64,000 nucleotides of DNA from Microvirga arabica (GCF_016811235.1 NZ_JAFBID010000007.1:62001-126000); one strand, 5' to 3'; counted from the first letter of the stretch, positions 39,340 to 50,745 are shown. Notes: generated by a model from the sequence alone, not told the origin. Program-made: numbers and translations.

Positions 39340-39798
39340 ATGGCCAAACTCCAGCTCGAGCAGTTCCTGCCCTATCGGCTGAATCGGATCGCAGCCGCAG
39401 TCTCCCAGGATTTCCGCTCCGTCTACGGCCCGCACCACGACCTGACGATCCCGGAATGGCGGGTGCTGGCCACGCTGGGGCAGTTCGAGGCGATGAGCGC
39501 CAAGGCGATCGGCCGACACTCGGCCATGCACAAGACCAAGGTCAGTCGAGCCGTGCGGGCGCTGGAGGAACGGCGCTGGCTCAGGCGACGCCCGAGCCAG
39601 GAGGACCGGCGCGAGGAAATCCTGACGCTCACAACATTAGGCCAGAAGGCTTACCTGGAGATCGTGCCGAAGGCTCTTGCCTTCGAGCGCCGCCTGCTTG
39701 AGCAGCTTGGACCAGAGTCTGAGCCCCTTCTGGAGACCCTGGGGCGCCTCGAGATCATCGTTAAGGTCGCGACACGTGCCGGGGACGATGAAACCTGA
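39340..39798 (+). CDS. MarR family transcriptional regulator, likely controls hmgA
   Basis: 152 residues with winged-helix MarR features: PEWRVLATLGQFEAMSAKAI, recognition helix HKTKVSRAVRALEERRWLRR, and the wing DRREEILTLTTLGQKAY. The ATG at 39340 gives the normal MarR N-terminus; an in-frame start at 39298 would place translation across the inverted-repeat operator. There is no obvious ribosome site, so the mRNA may be leaderless or poorly translated. Divergence from hmgA suggests it represses homogentisate catabolism and itself, perhaps relieved by homogentisate or a related aromatic acid. Confidence 0.9.
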   Translation: MAKLQLEQFLPYRLNRIAAAVSQDFRSVYGPHHDLTIPEWRVLATLGQFEAMSAKAIGRHSAMHKTKVSRAVRALEERRWLRRRPSQEDRREEILTLTTLGQKAYLEIVPKALAFERRLLEQLGPESEPLLETLGRLEIIVKVATRAGDDET

Positions 39799-39993
39799 CG
39801 TCTCGCCTCGCGGTCAGACCGTAGGACTATGGGTGCACCTAGCGTTCCGAACTAAGACACCTTGCCTATCGCGCCGGCGACCAACATGGGCGCAGCTCCA
39901 CCACTTTAGCGGTATAGAGAACCCATTCGGGCTGTGCCCGGTTGAATTCAGAGCCTTGGACCACATGACCCGAATGAGGATGGAGCGTGTGTC

Positions 39994-40377
39994 ATGGCCG
40001 GAGCAAGGGTTGGCGTGAAGGTCTCCGACGACCGTCAGACGGTGACGATCGAGATCGGCTCCACGGCAGGACCGTCTCACCCGGTCGGACTTGACCTCGA
40101 TCAGCTTACGAAGGTGATTCAACTGCTGGGCCAAGCAAGGTCCCGCATGGTCGAGGGCTCACAGAAGCTTCCGCTCGACGGGAAGACGGTGGAAACCGTG
40201 ATCGAGCCGCCCTGGTATGTACAGGTCGCAAGCATCGACGGCTCGCTGCTCGCATTCGATCATCCGTCTTATGGCCCCCTCGCCTTCGCAATCCCAAGGG
40301 ATGATGTCGTCAGGATCGTGCGGATCCTGAACGAACATCTCGCACTGCCAGCCGGTCATAAGGACAAGCCGAGCTAG
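39994..40377 (+). CDS. Hypothetical protein (127 aa)
   Basis: Unrecognised soluble protein beginning MAGARVGVKVSDDRQTVTIE. It has alternating beta strands (VTIEIGSTAG, PWYVQVASIDGSLLAFDHPS, LAFAIPRDDVVRIVRILNEH) and a central helix LDQLTKVIQLLGQARSRMVE. The good start context, length and amphipathic pattern support a real gene. It stands alone between the MarR gene and tRNA-Lys. Confidence 0.7.
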   Translation: MAGARVGVKVSDDRQTVTIEIGSTAGPSHPVGLDLDQLTKVIQLLGQARSRMVEGSQKLPLDGKTVETVIEPPWYVQVASIDGSLLAFDHPSYGPLAFAIPRDDVVRIVRILNEHLALPAGHKDKPS

Positions 40378-40508
40378 GCTCTTCGAGAGCTTACTTTGCA
40401 AGACGTGCAGGAATTCCCCTATTCAGGGAAACTTTCAGCTTTGAAGCCGCAACACAGCCGATGATGCCAGCGATCAGCCGCTAATTGTGTGGATCTGTTT
40501 GCGGTAAA

Positions 40509-40584
<76 letters not shown>

Positions 40585-40790
40585 GTCGCCGAAGCGAATT
40601 CAGCGGCGCATGTCCGCTGAAGAGGCCGTGCGTGTAACAAACCGTGTGGGGCCTGTCTAGCCCCTGCAAGCGAGGTTTTCGGCTCAAGGGCGGATTTTTC
40701 CAAGAGCCTGCCCCGCAGAGCAGATTTGTCATGCTATCCGGCCTCAACCCGATACGCCTGTCAATATCGCGCGACGGGGCGAGCCGCCCG

Positions 40791-40810
40791 AACCCTCAAG
40801 CTTGAGGGTT
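40791..40810. repeat. Perfect 20-bp palindrome
   Basis: AACCCTCAAG followed by its exact reverse complement, lying between tRNA-Lys and leuA. It could be a transcription stop, a protein-binding site or part of a small RNA; there is no T-run. Confidence 0.6.
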
Positions 40811-40834
40811 CGATGCCTTATGCTAACCCAATCA

Positions 40835-40860
40835 AGGCAAAGACCCGCAGAGCGGGCCCT
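40835..40860 (-). terminator. Putative terminator after leuA
   Basis: On the minus strand CCCGC-TCT-GCGGG (40844-40856) is followed by TCTTTGCCTT, starting 14 bp past the leuA stop. The stem is short, hence moderate confidence. Confidence 0.5.
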
Positions 40861-40869
40861 TCCCGTCCA

Positions 40870-42432
<1,563 letters not shown>

Positions 42433-42527
42433 CAGTTTAGTCCTTCTTGGGAGGAGCCTTAGGGCTCAAGGTTGTTCCTGCTTGTCCAGAACCCCTGAGA
42501 GCCCAGGCGGCGACGCCCAGCCGACCC
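42433..42527 (-). promoter_or_regulatory. leuA attenuator region
   Basis: Between the leader ORF stop and leuA. Two mutually exclusive pairings are visible: CCCCTGAG overlapping the leader stop codon with CTCAGGGG (8 bp, with a small GC-rich stem inside), or GGGCTC with downstream GAGCCC. A GAGCC/GGCTC stem sits just before the leuA ribosome site. There is no long T-run, so termination could be weak, Rho-dependent, or the control could be translational. Confidence 0.65.
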
Positions 42528-42596
42528 TCAGGGGCAGCTAAGGAGAAGGAGGCCAAGAAGGCGCGCGCGAGCGGCCGCAGAAGCGGTGCCGTTCAT
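42528..42596 (-). CDS. leuL: Leucine leader peptide of leuA
   Basis: A 22-codon ORF, starting ATG-AAC-GGC, whose residues 13-19 read LLGLLLL: six of seven consecutive codons are Leu (CTT, CTT, then CTC, CTT, CTC, CTT after one Gly), followed by SCP and TGA. It lies 95 bp upstream of leuA on the same strand and its stop overlaps one arm of a long hairpin. This is the classical layout of leader-peptide attenuation: scarcity of charged Leu-tRNA stalls ribosomes on the leader and changes RNA folding. The ribosome site is weak. Confidence 0.8.
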   Translation of the reverse strand: MNGTASAAARARLLGLLLLSCP

Positions 42597-42676
42597 CCTT
42601 GCGCTGGGGGAGCCGATGATCATCGCTGCCCAAATCCTCCATGGCCGCGGGCTTTGAGCCGCGAACAACGGGGTCG

Positions 42677-42705
42677 TTTGTAACGGCGCTCCGCTCGAAT
42701 GGCAA
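42677..42705 (-). promoter_or_regulatory. Candidate promoter for leuL-leuA
   Basis: On the minus strand TTGCCA, 17 bases, TACAAA: good -35 spacing and -10 similarity, placing transcription start roughly 70-75 bp before the leader ORF. Confidence 0.5.
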
Positions 42706-42854
42706 GCGGTTGAAACAAATGAAAAGCAAAGGCTCGACTATTGGATGGGTTATGACTCGAAGCGCGGCAGGACTGGTCTTCCGGGAAAGTGCCCTAGAAC
42801 AGACGAAGCTTGGCCTTTATTCCCCGCTCGCGAGCCCCTTGAGGAGATGCACTC

Positions 42855-43160
42855 ATGAAGATCGCCACGCCTATCCTGCTGCTGACCGGCGCCCTGGCTC
42901 TGGCAGCCTGCACTCAGACCGCCTCAGCCCCAACCGGCACCAGCGTGATGGCCGGCAGCACCAGCACGGGCTGCAATGGAGAAATCAACCGTTACCGCGC
43001 GGTCATGAGCAATGACCTGGCTACAGGGCATGTCAACCAATCCGTCTATAACCGTGTGGACCGGGAGATCGCTCAGGCCGAGGCGGCCTGTGCCGCCGGG
43101 CGTGATGCGGAGGCAGTGCGGATGGTGAACGCCACGAAGGCGCGGCACGGCTATCTCTGA
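42855..43160 (+). CDS. Small lipoprotein of unknown function
   Basis: 101 residues. The N-terminus MKIATPILLLTGALALAACT is a type II signal peptide with lipobox LAAC (Cys ~19). The mature part is helical: CNGEINRYRAVMSNDLATGH, VNQSVYNRVDREIAQAEAAC and MVNATKARHGY. GAGGAG lies just upstream. I recognise no function. Its end overlaps the convergent nudix gene by 10 bp. Confidence 0.85.
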   Translation: MKIATPILLLTGALALAACTQTASAPTGTSVMAGSTSTGCNGEINRYRAVMSNDLATGHVNQSVYNRVDREIAQAEAACAAGRDAEAVRMVNATKARHGYL

Positions 43161-43864
43161 TCGAAAACCCAGCCGAAGAACGACTGCAGGAAGAGCGGCA
43201 TCCGCTCAGGATCGATATCGTTCGCACCACGGATGATGCGGACATCCTGCAGTTCAGGCTCATGCTGCCGGGCGATGTCGGCGCGGATCCTCGCCGCGCC
43301 TTCCTCGGCTGTTATTGGCAGGGTCACCATGCGCAGAAGCGCGATGGTCGGCCAGCGCTGGACGATGATCCATTCATCGTCCACATGATAATCCCCGTCC
43401 TCCAGACCCGTCTCCTCGGCAAGTTCGCGGGTCAGGCTTGTGGCGAGATCGACAGTGCCATCAGACCTCAGATCGGAAGGATCCGGCGTTCCGGCGGGAA
43501 AATACACGCGGCCCGCATTCGTCGTTCCGCTGCCCATCACGCCGCAGATGTAAGCACCATCCGATCCACGCAGCGCCCCCATGGCGAAACCGTTGGCGAT
43601 GGCAGGATCGGGATAGCCTTTGTCGATCCAGGCGACGAAGTCGGCGTAGTCCACCTCGAAATAGGTGTTGCGGCACAGGTCCTGCTCGAAGGCCACATCC
43701 TGCAGCAGCAGCACGCGTCCATTGAACATCTGCGGCTTGCCAGCCGTGCGCCGCTTCCAGTTCTCCTCAATAAAGTCCCGATTCTGCTTGGGCCAAGCCC
43801 AGTCGAGCGGCCGGCAATACGCCTCGACGCGTGACACGCGCCGGATCTCGACCTCGCGGTTCAC
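43151..43864 (-). CDS. NUDIX-like hydrolase with divergent Nudix box
   Basis: 237 residues. The central region has DLATSLTRELAEETGLEDG, matching the RExxEE core of the Nudix box, but the Glu expected eight residues before the Arg is Val, so the box is imperfect. Flanking strands (YFPAGTPDPSDL, WIIVQRWPTIALLRMVTL) fit the Nudix fold. Start is GTG at 43864, overlapping the phzF stop (GTGA). It probably hydrolyses a nucleoside-diphosphate derivative, if active. Third gene of a pdxY-phzF-nudix unit. Confidence 0.75.
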   Translation of the reverse strand: MNREVEIRRVSRVEAYCRPLDWAWPKQNRDFIEENWKRRTAGKPQMFNGRVLLLQDVAFEQDLCRNTYFEVDYADFVAWIDKGYPDPAIANGFAMGALRGSDGAYICGVMGSGTTNAGRVYFPAGTPDPSDLRSDGTVDLATSLTRELAEETGLEDGDYHVDDEWIIVQRWPTIALLRMVTLPITAEEGAARIRADIARQHEPELQDVRIIRGANDIDPERMPLFLQSFFGWVFDQR

Positions 43865-44766
43865 GCGAAGATCTCGCCGCGGCTCACCATCACGGCACCG
43901 CCGCCGATCTCGGCGGAGACGAGCGCACCGTCCTTGATCGTCATCTGCAGACGAATCTCGCTGGGCCGGCCCATCTCGACGCCCTGCTCGATGACGATGT
44001 TGTGCTCACCGTCACCCAGGGGCTCGCATTGCATGAGGGCGCCAGCAAAGGCTGCTGCGGCCGAGCCGGTGGCCGGATCTTCCACAATCCCCATGCCCAA
44101 CCCGAACATGCGGGCACGGAACCGCAATCCCTCTGACTGAGGGATGCGGGCGTAAACATAGGGCGCGGGATGATCGCTGTCGCCGAACGCCTTGTCGAAG
44201 GCCTCGCCCTGCGGCTTGGCTTTTGCCAGGGCTTCGAGCGACGAGACGGGCACCAGATCATAGGCGACGCCTGCCGAATGGCGGCTCGGGACGTGTCGGT
44301 CGAAACCGATTTCCGTCGGGTCGAGCCCGAGCGCCCAGGCGCATGTCGCGGAATCCTTGCTCTCGCCCCAAACGAACGGCAGGCGCGGCAGACGGAAGCG
44401 AGCCGTGCCGCTCGCCTCATCCTTCACCTCGACGGCGCAGGGCACGATGCCGACCTGCTCCTTGAGGCCGAAGGCCACGGCCCCTGGCTGGCCCTCTTGG
44501 TCGAGCAGCGCCAGCAACACGGCCGTTCCCACGGTTGGATGGCCGGCGAAGGGCAGTTCGCGCGCCGGCGTGAAGATGCGGATGTCGGCCCGCTGGCGCG
44601 ACTCCGAGGCCGGAAAGACGAAGACCGTCTCGGAGAGGTTGAACTCCTTCGTGATCCGCTGCATCGCCGCCGTGTCGAGGCCTTCGGCGTCGAGCACCAC
44701 CGCGAGAGGATTACCAGCGAAGCGCTCGCCCGTGAAAACATCGAGAGTGACGAAACGGCGGGACAT
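43861..44766 (-). CDS. PhzF family phenazine biosynthesis-like isomerase
   Basis: 301 residues of the diaminopimelate-epimerase fold. The N-terminus VTLDVFTGERFAGNPLAVVL, the catalytic Glu region KEFNLSETVFVFP, and RIFTPARELPFAGHPTVGTA and EDPATGSAAAAFAG are PhzF signatures. Most members are not in phenazine pathways and their substrates are unknown; no phz genes are present. The ATG at 44766 has GAGG 10 bp upstream. It follows pdxY by 5 bp. Confidence 0.93.
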   Translation of the reverse strand: MSRRFVTLDVFTGERFAGNPLAVVLDAEGLDTAAMQRITKEFNLSETVFVFPASESRQRADIRIFTPARELPFAGHPTVGTAVLLALLDQEGQPGAVAFGLKEQVGIVPCAVEVKDEASGTARFRLPRLPFVWGESKDSATCAWALGLDPTEIGFDRHVPSRHSAGVAYDLVPVSSLEALAKAKPQGEAFDKAFGDSDHPAPYVYARIPQSEGLRFRARMFGLGMGIVEDPATGSAAAAFAGALMQCEPLGDGEHNIVIEQGVEMGRPSEIRLQMTIKDGALVSAEIGGGAVMVSRGEIFA

Positions 44767-44771
44767 GCGGA

Positions 44772-45620
44772 TCAAACCTCTTCAACGTCGAAGCGACGGG
44801 TGGGCGAGACGAACTCGTCCTGCGCCGCAATGGTCAGGATTTCGCGGGAGCCTGCCTCTTCCGTGCGCTTGAGCAAGCCGTAGACAGAGGCCGAGGCTTC
44901 GGCAAGAGCCGTCGGCGCGGAGCGCGAGCGGGCATAGTGAACGAAGAAGAGCGCTGCAATGGCATCCCCTGCTCCGTTGACGGACAGGGACAGCTTCGGC
45001 GTCCGAACGCGCCAGAAGCGCCCGCTCTCGCCCGCGACGAGATCGACGCTGTCGGACGGCGTTTCCTTTGTCTCGACCGACGTGACGAGAATGACCTTGG
45101 GGCCCATCTCGTGCACGATCGCGACCGCCTTCTTCACGTCGTCCAGTGTCTGTGCCGCGATGCCGGACAGGTAGTCCAGTTCGAACTGGTTCGGCGTGAT
45201 GATGTCGGCCGCGGGCACCGCCTGCTCACGCATGAATTCCGGAATGCCGGGGCGCACGAACACGCCGCGCCCCACATCGCCGATCACCGGATCGCAGCAA
45301 TACAGGGCATCAGGGTTGAGAGACCGCACCCGCGCGACGGCGGACAGGATGGCGTTGCCGATATCGGCAGAGCCCATATAACCGGAGAGGACGCCGTCGC
45401 AGCGGCCGAGTACGCCGCGCTCGGCGATTCCCTCCACCAGATCCTCGATGGCCGGTCCATCGAACACGCGGCCTTTCCAGGAGCCATAGCCGGTGTGGTT
45501 CGAGAACTGCACCGTATGGATGGGCCACACCTCGACGCCGAGGCGCTGCATCGGAAAGACCGCCGAGGCGTTGCCGACGTGGCCGTAGGCGACGTGGGAT
45601 TGGATCGAGAGAACGTTCAT
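44772..45620 (-). CDS. pdxY: Pyridoxal kinase PdxY
   Basis: 282-residue ribokinase-fold kinase that phosphorylates pyridoxal in the B6 salvage pathway. Evidence: [60 protein letters not shown] and the anion-hole/catalytic Asp motif [19 protein letters not shown] and the length favour PdxY-type. It is first in a three-gene minus-strand unit with phzF-like and nudix-like genes. Confidence 0.94.
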   Translation of the reverse strand: MNVLSIQSHVAYGHVGNASAVFPMQRLGVEVWPIHTVQFSNHTGYGSWKGRVFDGPAIEDLVEGIAERGVLGRCDGVLSGYMGSADIGNAILSAVARVRSLNPDALYCCDPVIGDVGRGVFVRPGIPEFMREQAVPAADIITPNQFELDYLSGIAAQTLDDVKKAVAIVHEMGPKVILVTSVETKETPSDSVDLVAGESGRFWRVRTPKLSLSVNGAGDAIAALFFVHYARSRSAPTALAEASASVYGLLKRTEEAGSREILTIAAQDEFVSPTRRFDVEEV

Positions 45621-45781
45621 GGCTCTTGCCCCCTTGAGTATGGGTTAGCGCAACACGAGCCCTGCTTCAAATCTTGTGATGTGATCCTTTTCATCACGGA
45701 TGCGATTGGATCTGTCTGATCCGCCGCAAATGCTTATATGCCCCAACTATGCCCCAACGATGAAGGAGCCGGATCGGATAC

Positions 45782-46303
45782 ATGGATATCGAGTTTTGGA
45801 AGAACAGCGTTCTGGAGTTCGTGCAGACCCACCAGGCCTATGCCCCCTTCGTACTCGGGCTGATGACCTTTGCCGAGTCGCTCGCCTTCGTGTCCCTGCT
45901 CCTGCCGACCATGACGATCCTGATCGCCGTGGGCTTCATCCTGGCTGCAGCGGACATTCCCTTCTGGATGGCTTGGACCGGGGCCGTCTGCGGCGCTTTC
46001 CTGGGCAACTGGGTTTCCTATGCCGTCGGTCAGCGCTACAAGAGAGCCGCCTATGAAATCTGGCCTCTGTCCCGTCATCCCAAACTAATCGGGCGAGGAG
46101 AGGACTTCTTCCAGCGCTTCGGCCCCTGGGCCGTGTTTCTGGGGCGCTTCTTCGGACCCATCCGGGCCGTCATTGCCCTGATCGCCGGAATCTTCCTTAT
46201 GCCGGGCGTGCTGTTCCAGGCCGCCAACCTGGCCTCGGCCTCCGTCTGGGCCTTCGTGATCCTCGCGCCCGGCGCGGGACTGGCGGAATACCTGCTGTGG
46301 TAG
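45782..46303 (+). CDS. DedA family inner-membrane protein
   Basis: 173 residues with about four to five membrane helices. DedA/SNARE-associated motifs are seen in FAESLAFVSLLLPTMTILIA (Glu in the first re-entrant helix), GAFLGNWVSYAVGQRYKR and FFQRFGPWAVFLGRFFGPIR with the conserved Arg pair. DedA proteins are proposed undecaprenyl-phosphate or phospholipid transporters and affect proton homeostasis. It is slightly short for the family (~200), lacking part of the C-terminal helix. Confidence 0.9.
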   Translation: MDIEFWKNSVLEFVQTHQAYAPFVLGLMTFAESLAFVSLLLPTMTILIAVGFILAAADIPFWMAWTGAVCGAFLGNWVSYAVGQRYKRAAYEIWPLSRHPKLIGRGEDFFQRFGPWAVFLGRFFGPIRAVIALIAGIFLMPGVLFQAANLASASVWAFVILAPGAGLAEYLLW

Positions 46304-46367
46304 GGCCGCGCACCCGGGAACCTCAGGTCGGAGGGGTCATTAACCTCCATCACCACAGGAGGCCTTC

Positions 46368-46523
46368 ATGGGCAAAGGCAAGATGAACGGCAACAATTCC
46401 GGCGAGAGCAAGAAGCACCTTGACGATCATACCCGCGGCTCCGGCGGCACGATGAAGAACCGCAAGGACCCCGGAAAGCAGGATAACAACAAGGCCCAGA
46501 ATACGAAGAGCAATCAGCAATAG
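46368..46523 (+). CDS. Small hydrophilic protein (51 aa)
   Basis: Short ORF beginning MGKGKMNGNNSGESKKHLDD and ending in Gln-Gln, preceded by an excellent ribosome site (GGAGG, 6 bp spacing). It is rich in Lys, Asn, Gly and Asp, with almost no hydrophobic residues, so it is likely disordered. It follows the DedA gene by 64 bp. No function is known; composition recalls small stress-related hydrophilic proteins, but that is only analogy. Confidence 0.65.
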   Translation: MGKGKMNGNNSGESKKHLDDHTRGSGGTMKNRKDPGKQDNNKAQNTKSNQQ

Positions 46524-46777
46524 GGGCTGAAAACTTTTTGTCTCATCGGCGGCTCAGCCTACTCATTTCCATAGCTCACAGCACCATTCCGCAATGCTAA
46601 TAGATTTGCTATATCATTGCGGAATGTTGTCGTGACGTTTCTTCATCTGATTCTTACCCTGATCTCGCACCGGCACCCCTGTCCACGAAGGGCGCAGACC
46701 CGCTCGCGACGGGCCTGCCGGCTGTCTGGTGGCCCTGTGTCTGGGGCGGCGCCTTTCTCGTCTATTCCCTGTTCTGG

Positions 46778-46978
46778 ATGGCGCAGAGCTGGAGGACCGC
46801 GCAGCCCCTGATCGGCCCCATGAGGATCAACTACCTGGCACAGGATCTCTGGTGTTTGATGCTGGTTCTCGGGAGCAGCTATGCCGTGTACCAGTTCTGC
46901 CGGTACCGCTCGGAGCGGCTGGGCCTCGTCGTCTGTCTTCTGATCGCTGCGGCTGCCATGGCCTGGCACCGGCTTTAA
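46778..46978 (+). CDS. Possible small membrane protein
   Basis: 66 residues from the ATG, with two hydrophobic segments (LWCLMLVLGSSYAVYQF, LGLVVCLLIAAAAMAW). The frame stays open ~160 bp upstream and reads hydrophobic residues (VWGGAFLVYSLFWMAQSW), so the true N-terminus may lie earlier, but no in-frame ATG, GTG or TTG was found there. Either translation starts at 46778 or there is a frameshift relative to the ATG at 46617. No family recognised. Confidence 0.4.
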   Translation: MAQSWRTAQPLIGPMRINYLAQDLWCLMLVLGSSYAVYQFCRYRSERLGLVVCLLIAAAAMAWHRL

Positions 46979-46984
46979 GCCCTC

Positions 46985-48736
46985 TCAGGCAACCTTGAAC
47001 TCCTCGAGAGCGCCCGCCTCGATGCGGTCCCGGGTGTGTTCATAGCCGATCTCGACCACCCTCTCGAATTGCTCCCAGCCCCGCAGCGGCACGTCGGCCA
47101 GCGGAGGATGAATCACCAGCGCCGCATGGGCGCGGGCTTTGAGCGTCTGGGCATCGCTGGAGATCGTCGCCGCCCGGTAGAGCAGGCTGACGATGTCCGG
47201 CGCCTGGGCGGGCAAGCCGAGGATCCGGCGCAGCAGGGGCGCTTTCTTCTCCTCCTCGGCGGCCGTGGTGAAGGCAACGTCCCGAGCCACATCGATGCCG
47301 AGCACCGGGCCTCTCTGCAGGTCGGCCATGATATCCGCCGGCAGGTTGTTCATCATGGCCCCGTCCACGAGCACACCCTCGGGCTCGATCACCGGCGGCA
47401 GCAGGCCTGGAATGGCAATGCTCGCTCGCAAGGCTCGCCAGAGAGGGCCCTGCCGATGCACGTGGGTTGCGCCGGTCGTCAGATTGGACGAGACGCAGAA
47501 GAACGGCAGCCAGAGATCCTCGATATTCCGGTCGCCGAAATGCTCGAACAGCCGCGCATCGACCTTGTGTCCCCTCACCAGCGCGACGAGCGGGAGCGTG
47601 TAGTCGTTCAGGGGCGGGTTTCTGACGAAGGCTTCCCTCATGAGGTCCCTGGCCTCTTCCAGGCCGATCTGGATGGCGGCCGTCGCCGCCATGACGGCCC
47701 CGATGCTGGTGCCGCCGACGAGGTCGATGGGAAAGCCGTGTTCCCGCAGGGCCCGGATCGCCCCCAGGTGGGCGAAACCCCGGGCTCCTCCCCCGGCCAG
47801 CACCAGCCCGACGGCGCGTCCGCTCGATGTCCGGATGAGGCGCTGCAGATCGGCCGGGTTTTTCGCCCGCACTTGAATGCGCTGGTCCACGGGAAGGCGG
47901 GCGAGTGACGGATGCGCCGGTGTCGGGCGGGAGGCATCAGCCTTCTGAAGCAGCACGAGGTCATGGCGTCGCCAGGACGACACGGCGCAGGTCAGCGCCT
48001 CCGCCTCGGGAACCAGGGGCTCGCCCGGGCAGGCCAGGAACATGACGTGGTCGGCGTGGCGGATGCAGCGGCCCGTCCAGGATCCTGAGGGCTCGGACGC
48101 AACATAGATCACGCGCTCACGGCTGGCCTCGAACCGATAGAGCCAGTTCTCGTCCTCCTCGGATGGCATCCCATCGAGAAGCGCTACTCCCGCCCCATGA
48201 CTGCGTCGCACCTCCTCCAGGAACGCATTGGCGAAGTCGGCCACCGCCACACCCTGGGTGACCGGCACGATGGCGAAGGTGGTAGGCTTGAAGGTAACCG
48301 GGCTGCTGCGGGTGGTCGCGCGAAGCCGCTCGGCGAGCAGCCTCGACAGGTAGACCATGACAGACGGGCAGCGCTCCACGAAGCGCTCGAAAGACTCCCG
48401 GGTCAACTTGAGCAGCACCGAGTCCCGCAGGGCCGTCACGCTGGCCGAGCGGGGCGCTTTGGAGATCAGGGCCATCTCCCCGATCGTCTCAGGAGGAAAG
48501 ATGCGGGCAACCCGGCGCTGCTCGCCGTGGCTGCCCTGAACCGACACGCCAAGCGCACCGGACACGAGCATGTAGAGCCCGTCGGCCGGATCACCCTCCT
48601 GGAACAGGACAGCCCCTCCCGGAAGAACCACCTGCTCGAGTTCCGCCTGCAGTTCCAGGCGCGTCACGGGATCGAGATCCGCCCAAAAGGACGCCTGCAA
48701 GGCCGGCAGGTCTTCGGTCAGGATCGAGGCACTCAT
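46985..48736 (-). CDS. cNMP-binding domain patatin-like phospholipase
   Basis: 583 residues. An N-terminal cyclic-nucleotide-binding domain (~20-130; LFQEGDPADGLYMLVSGALG, FPPETIGEMALISKAPRSAS) is followed by a middle segment, then a patatin domain (~300-500) with the oxyanion motif LAGGGARGFAHLGA, nucleophile GGTSIGAVMAA (GxSxG) and catalytic Asp in LVDGAMMNNLP. The architecture resembles neuropathy-target-esterase-like lysophospholipases. The CHASE2 cyclase elsewhere in this window could in principle supply its ligand. Confidence 0.93.
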   Translation of the reverse strand: MSASILTEDLPALQASFWADLDPVTRLELQAELEQVVLPGGAVLFQEGDPADGLYMLVSGALGVSVQGSHGEQRRVARIFPPETIGEMALISKAPRSASVTALRDSVLLKLTRESFERFVERCPSVMVYLSRLLAERLRATTRSSPVTFKPTTFAIVPVTQGVAVADFANAFLEEVRRSHGAGVALLDGMPSEEDENWLYRFEASRERVIYVASEPSGSWTGRCIRHADHVMFLACPGEPLVPEAEALTCAVSSWRRHDLVLLQKADASRPTPAHPSLARLPVDQRIQVRAKNPADLQRLIRTSSGRAVGLVLAGGGARGFAHLGAIRALREHGFPIDLVGGTSIGAVMAATAAIQIGLEEARDLMREAFVRNPPLNDYTLPLVALVRGHKVDARLFEHFGDRNIEDLWLPFFCVSSNLTTGATHVHRQGPLWRALRASIAIPGLLPPVIEPEGVLVDGAMMNNLPADIMADLQRGPVLGIDVARDVAFTTAAEEEKKAPLLRRILGLPAQAPDIVSLLYRAATISSDAQTLKARAHAALVIHPPLADVPLRGWEQFERVVEIGYEHTRDRIEAGALEEFKVA

Positions 48737-48827
48737 GGGCTATCGGAGGTTTGCGATTCAGAGCCCACTAACCGGAAACGAACAGGCCCGCAAATCCTCA
48801 TTCGGATGAGTGCAGGAAGACGGCAGC

Positions 48828-48883
48828 GGGGCGGAGACGGAGATCTTTGTTCTTCGAAAACAAGGCTTCTCCAGTCTCGCCCC
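48828..48883 (-). terminator. Long imperfect hairpin downstream of ilvC
   Basis: GGGGCGGAGACGGAGA pairs imperfectly with TCTCCAGTCTCGCCCC, with an inner TTGTT/AACAA stem, ending 12 bp past the ilvC stop. It has no T-run; a termination or mRNA-stability element is likely. Confidence 0.5.
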
Positions 48884-48895
48884 ATCTCGTGATGC

Positions 48896-50002
<1,107 letters not shown>

Positions 50003-50193
50003 TTATCAGGCGCCGCTTTTAGCGAATAAAACTGCGCTGACAAGCTGTTGTTTGTAGCAAAACTGCGACCCATCCCTGCATCGGGTACAGGGCGAAACCG
50101 TTTCGCTCAAACGATCCGAGCCCGGAGAGTTCAAACCGCCCTCCAATGCTCTAGATTAAAATTTCATCTCTCGACCGAGAAGGACGAAGCCGC

Positions 50194-50742
50194 ATGCAGC
50201 GCCTTGCCACTCCCGACGAAGTCATCTCGTTCTGGCGCGAAGCCGGTCCGGAGAAGTGGTTTTCGAAGGACGAAGCCTTCGACCAAACCTGCCGTGACCG
50301 CTTTCTGCCCACCTATGAGGCCGCAGCACGTGGCGACCTCAACGAGTGGGAACTCACCCCTGACGGGGCTCTCGCCGTCATTCTCCTCCTCGACCAGTTC
50401 CCCCGAAACATGTTCCGGGGCCAGCGCGAGACCTATAAGACCGACCCGGTTGCCTTGATGGCCGCCGACCGCGCCATCGAGCGGGGCTTCGACCACAAAG
50501 TGGAACCGCAGTTCCGCCGGTTCTTCTACCTGCCCTTCATGCACTCCGAATCCTTGGCGGATCAGGAACGCTCGGTGGTTCTGAACGAAGCCCTCGGTGA
50601 AGAGGATTCCGTCAAGTATGCCCACCATCACCACGACATCGTTGCCCGCTTCGGCCGCTTCCCCCACCGCAACGCTATCCTGGGTCGTGAGACCACTCCT
50701 GAGGAAGAAGCGTTCCTGAAGGAGAGTGACTTCAGGGGGTGA
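50194..50742 (+). CDS. DUF924 family protein
   Basis: 182 residues. VISFWREAGPEKWFSKDEAFD near the N-terminus, ALAVILLLDQFPRNMFRGQR, and FRRFFYLPFMHSESLADQE then HHHHDIVARFGRFPHRNAIL are the conserved DUF924 blocks; the TPR-like all-alpha fold is known but function is not. Its stop lies 3 bp from the convergent ilvN stop. Confidence 0.93.
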   Translation: MQRLATPDEVISFWREAGPEKWFSKDEAFDQTCRDRFLPTYEAAARGDLNEWELTPDGALAVILLLDQFPRNMFRGQRETYKTDPVALMAADRAIERGFDHKVEPQFRRFFYLPFMHSESLADQERSVVLNEALGEEDSVKYAHHHHDIVARFGRFPHRNAILGRETTPEEEAFLKESDFRG

Positions 50743-50745
50743 CGA

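Noticed and set aside
42641..43015. 124-codon ORF upstream of the small lipoprotein
   Set aside because: It overlaps the lipoprotein gene in another frame and the leuA promoter region, with no family pattern.
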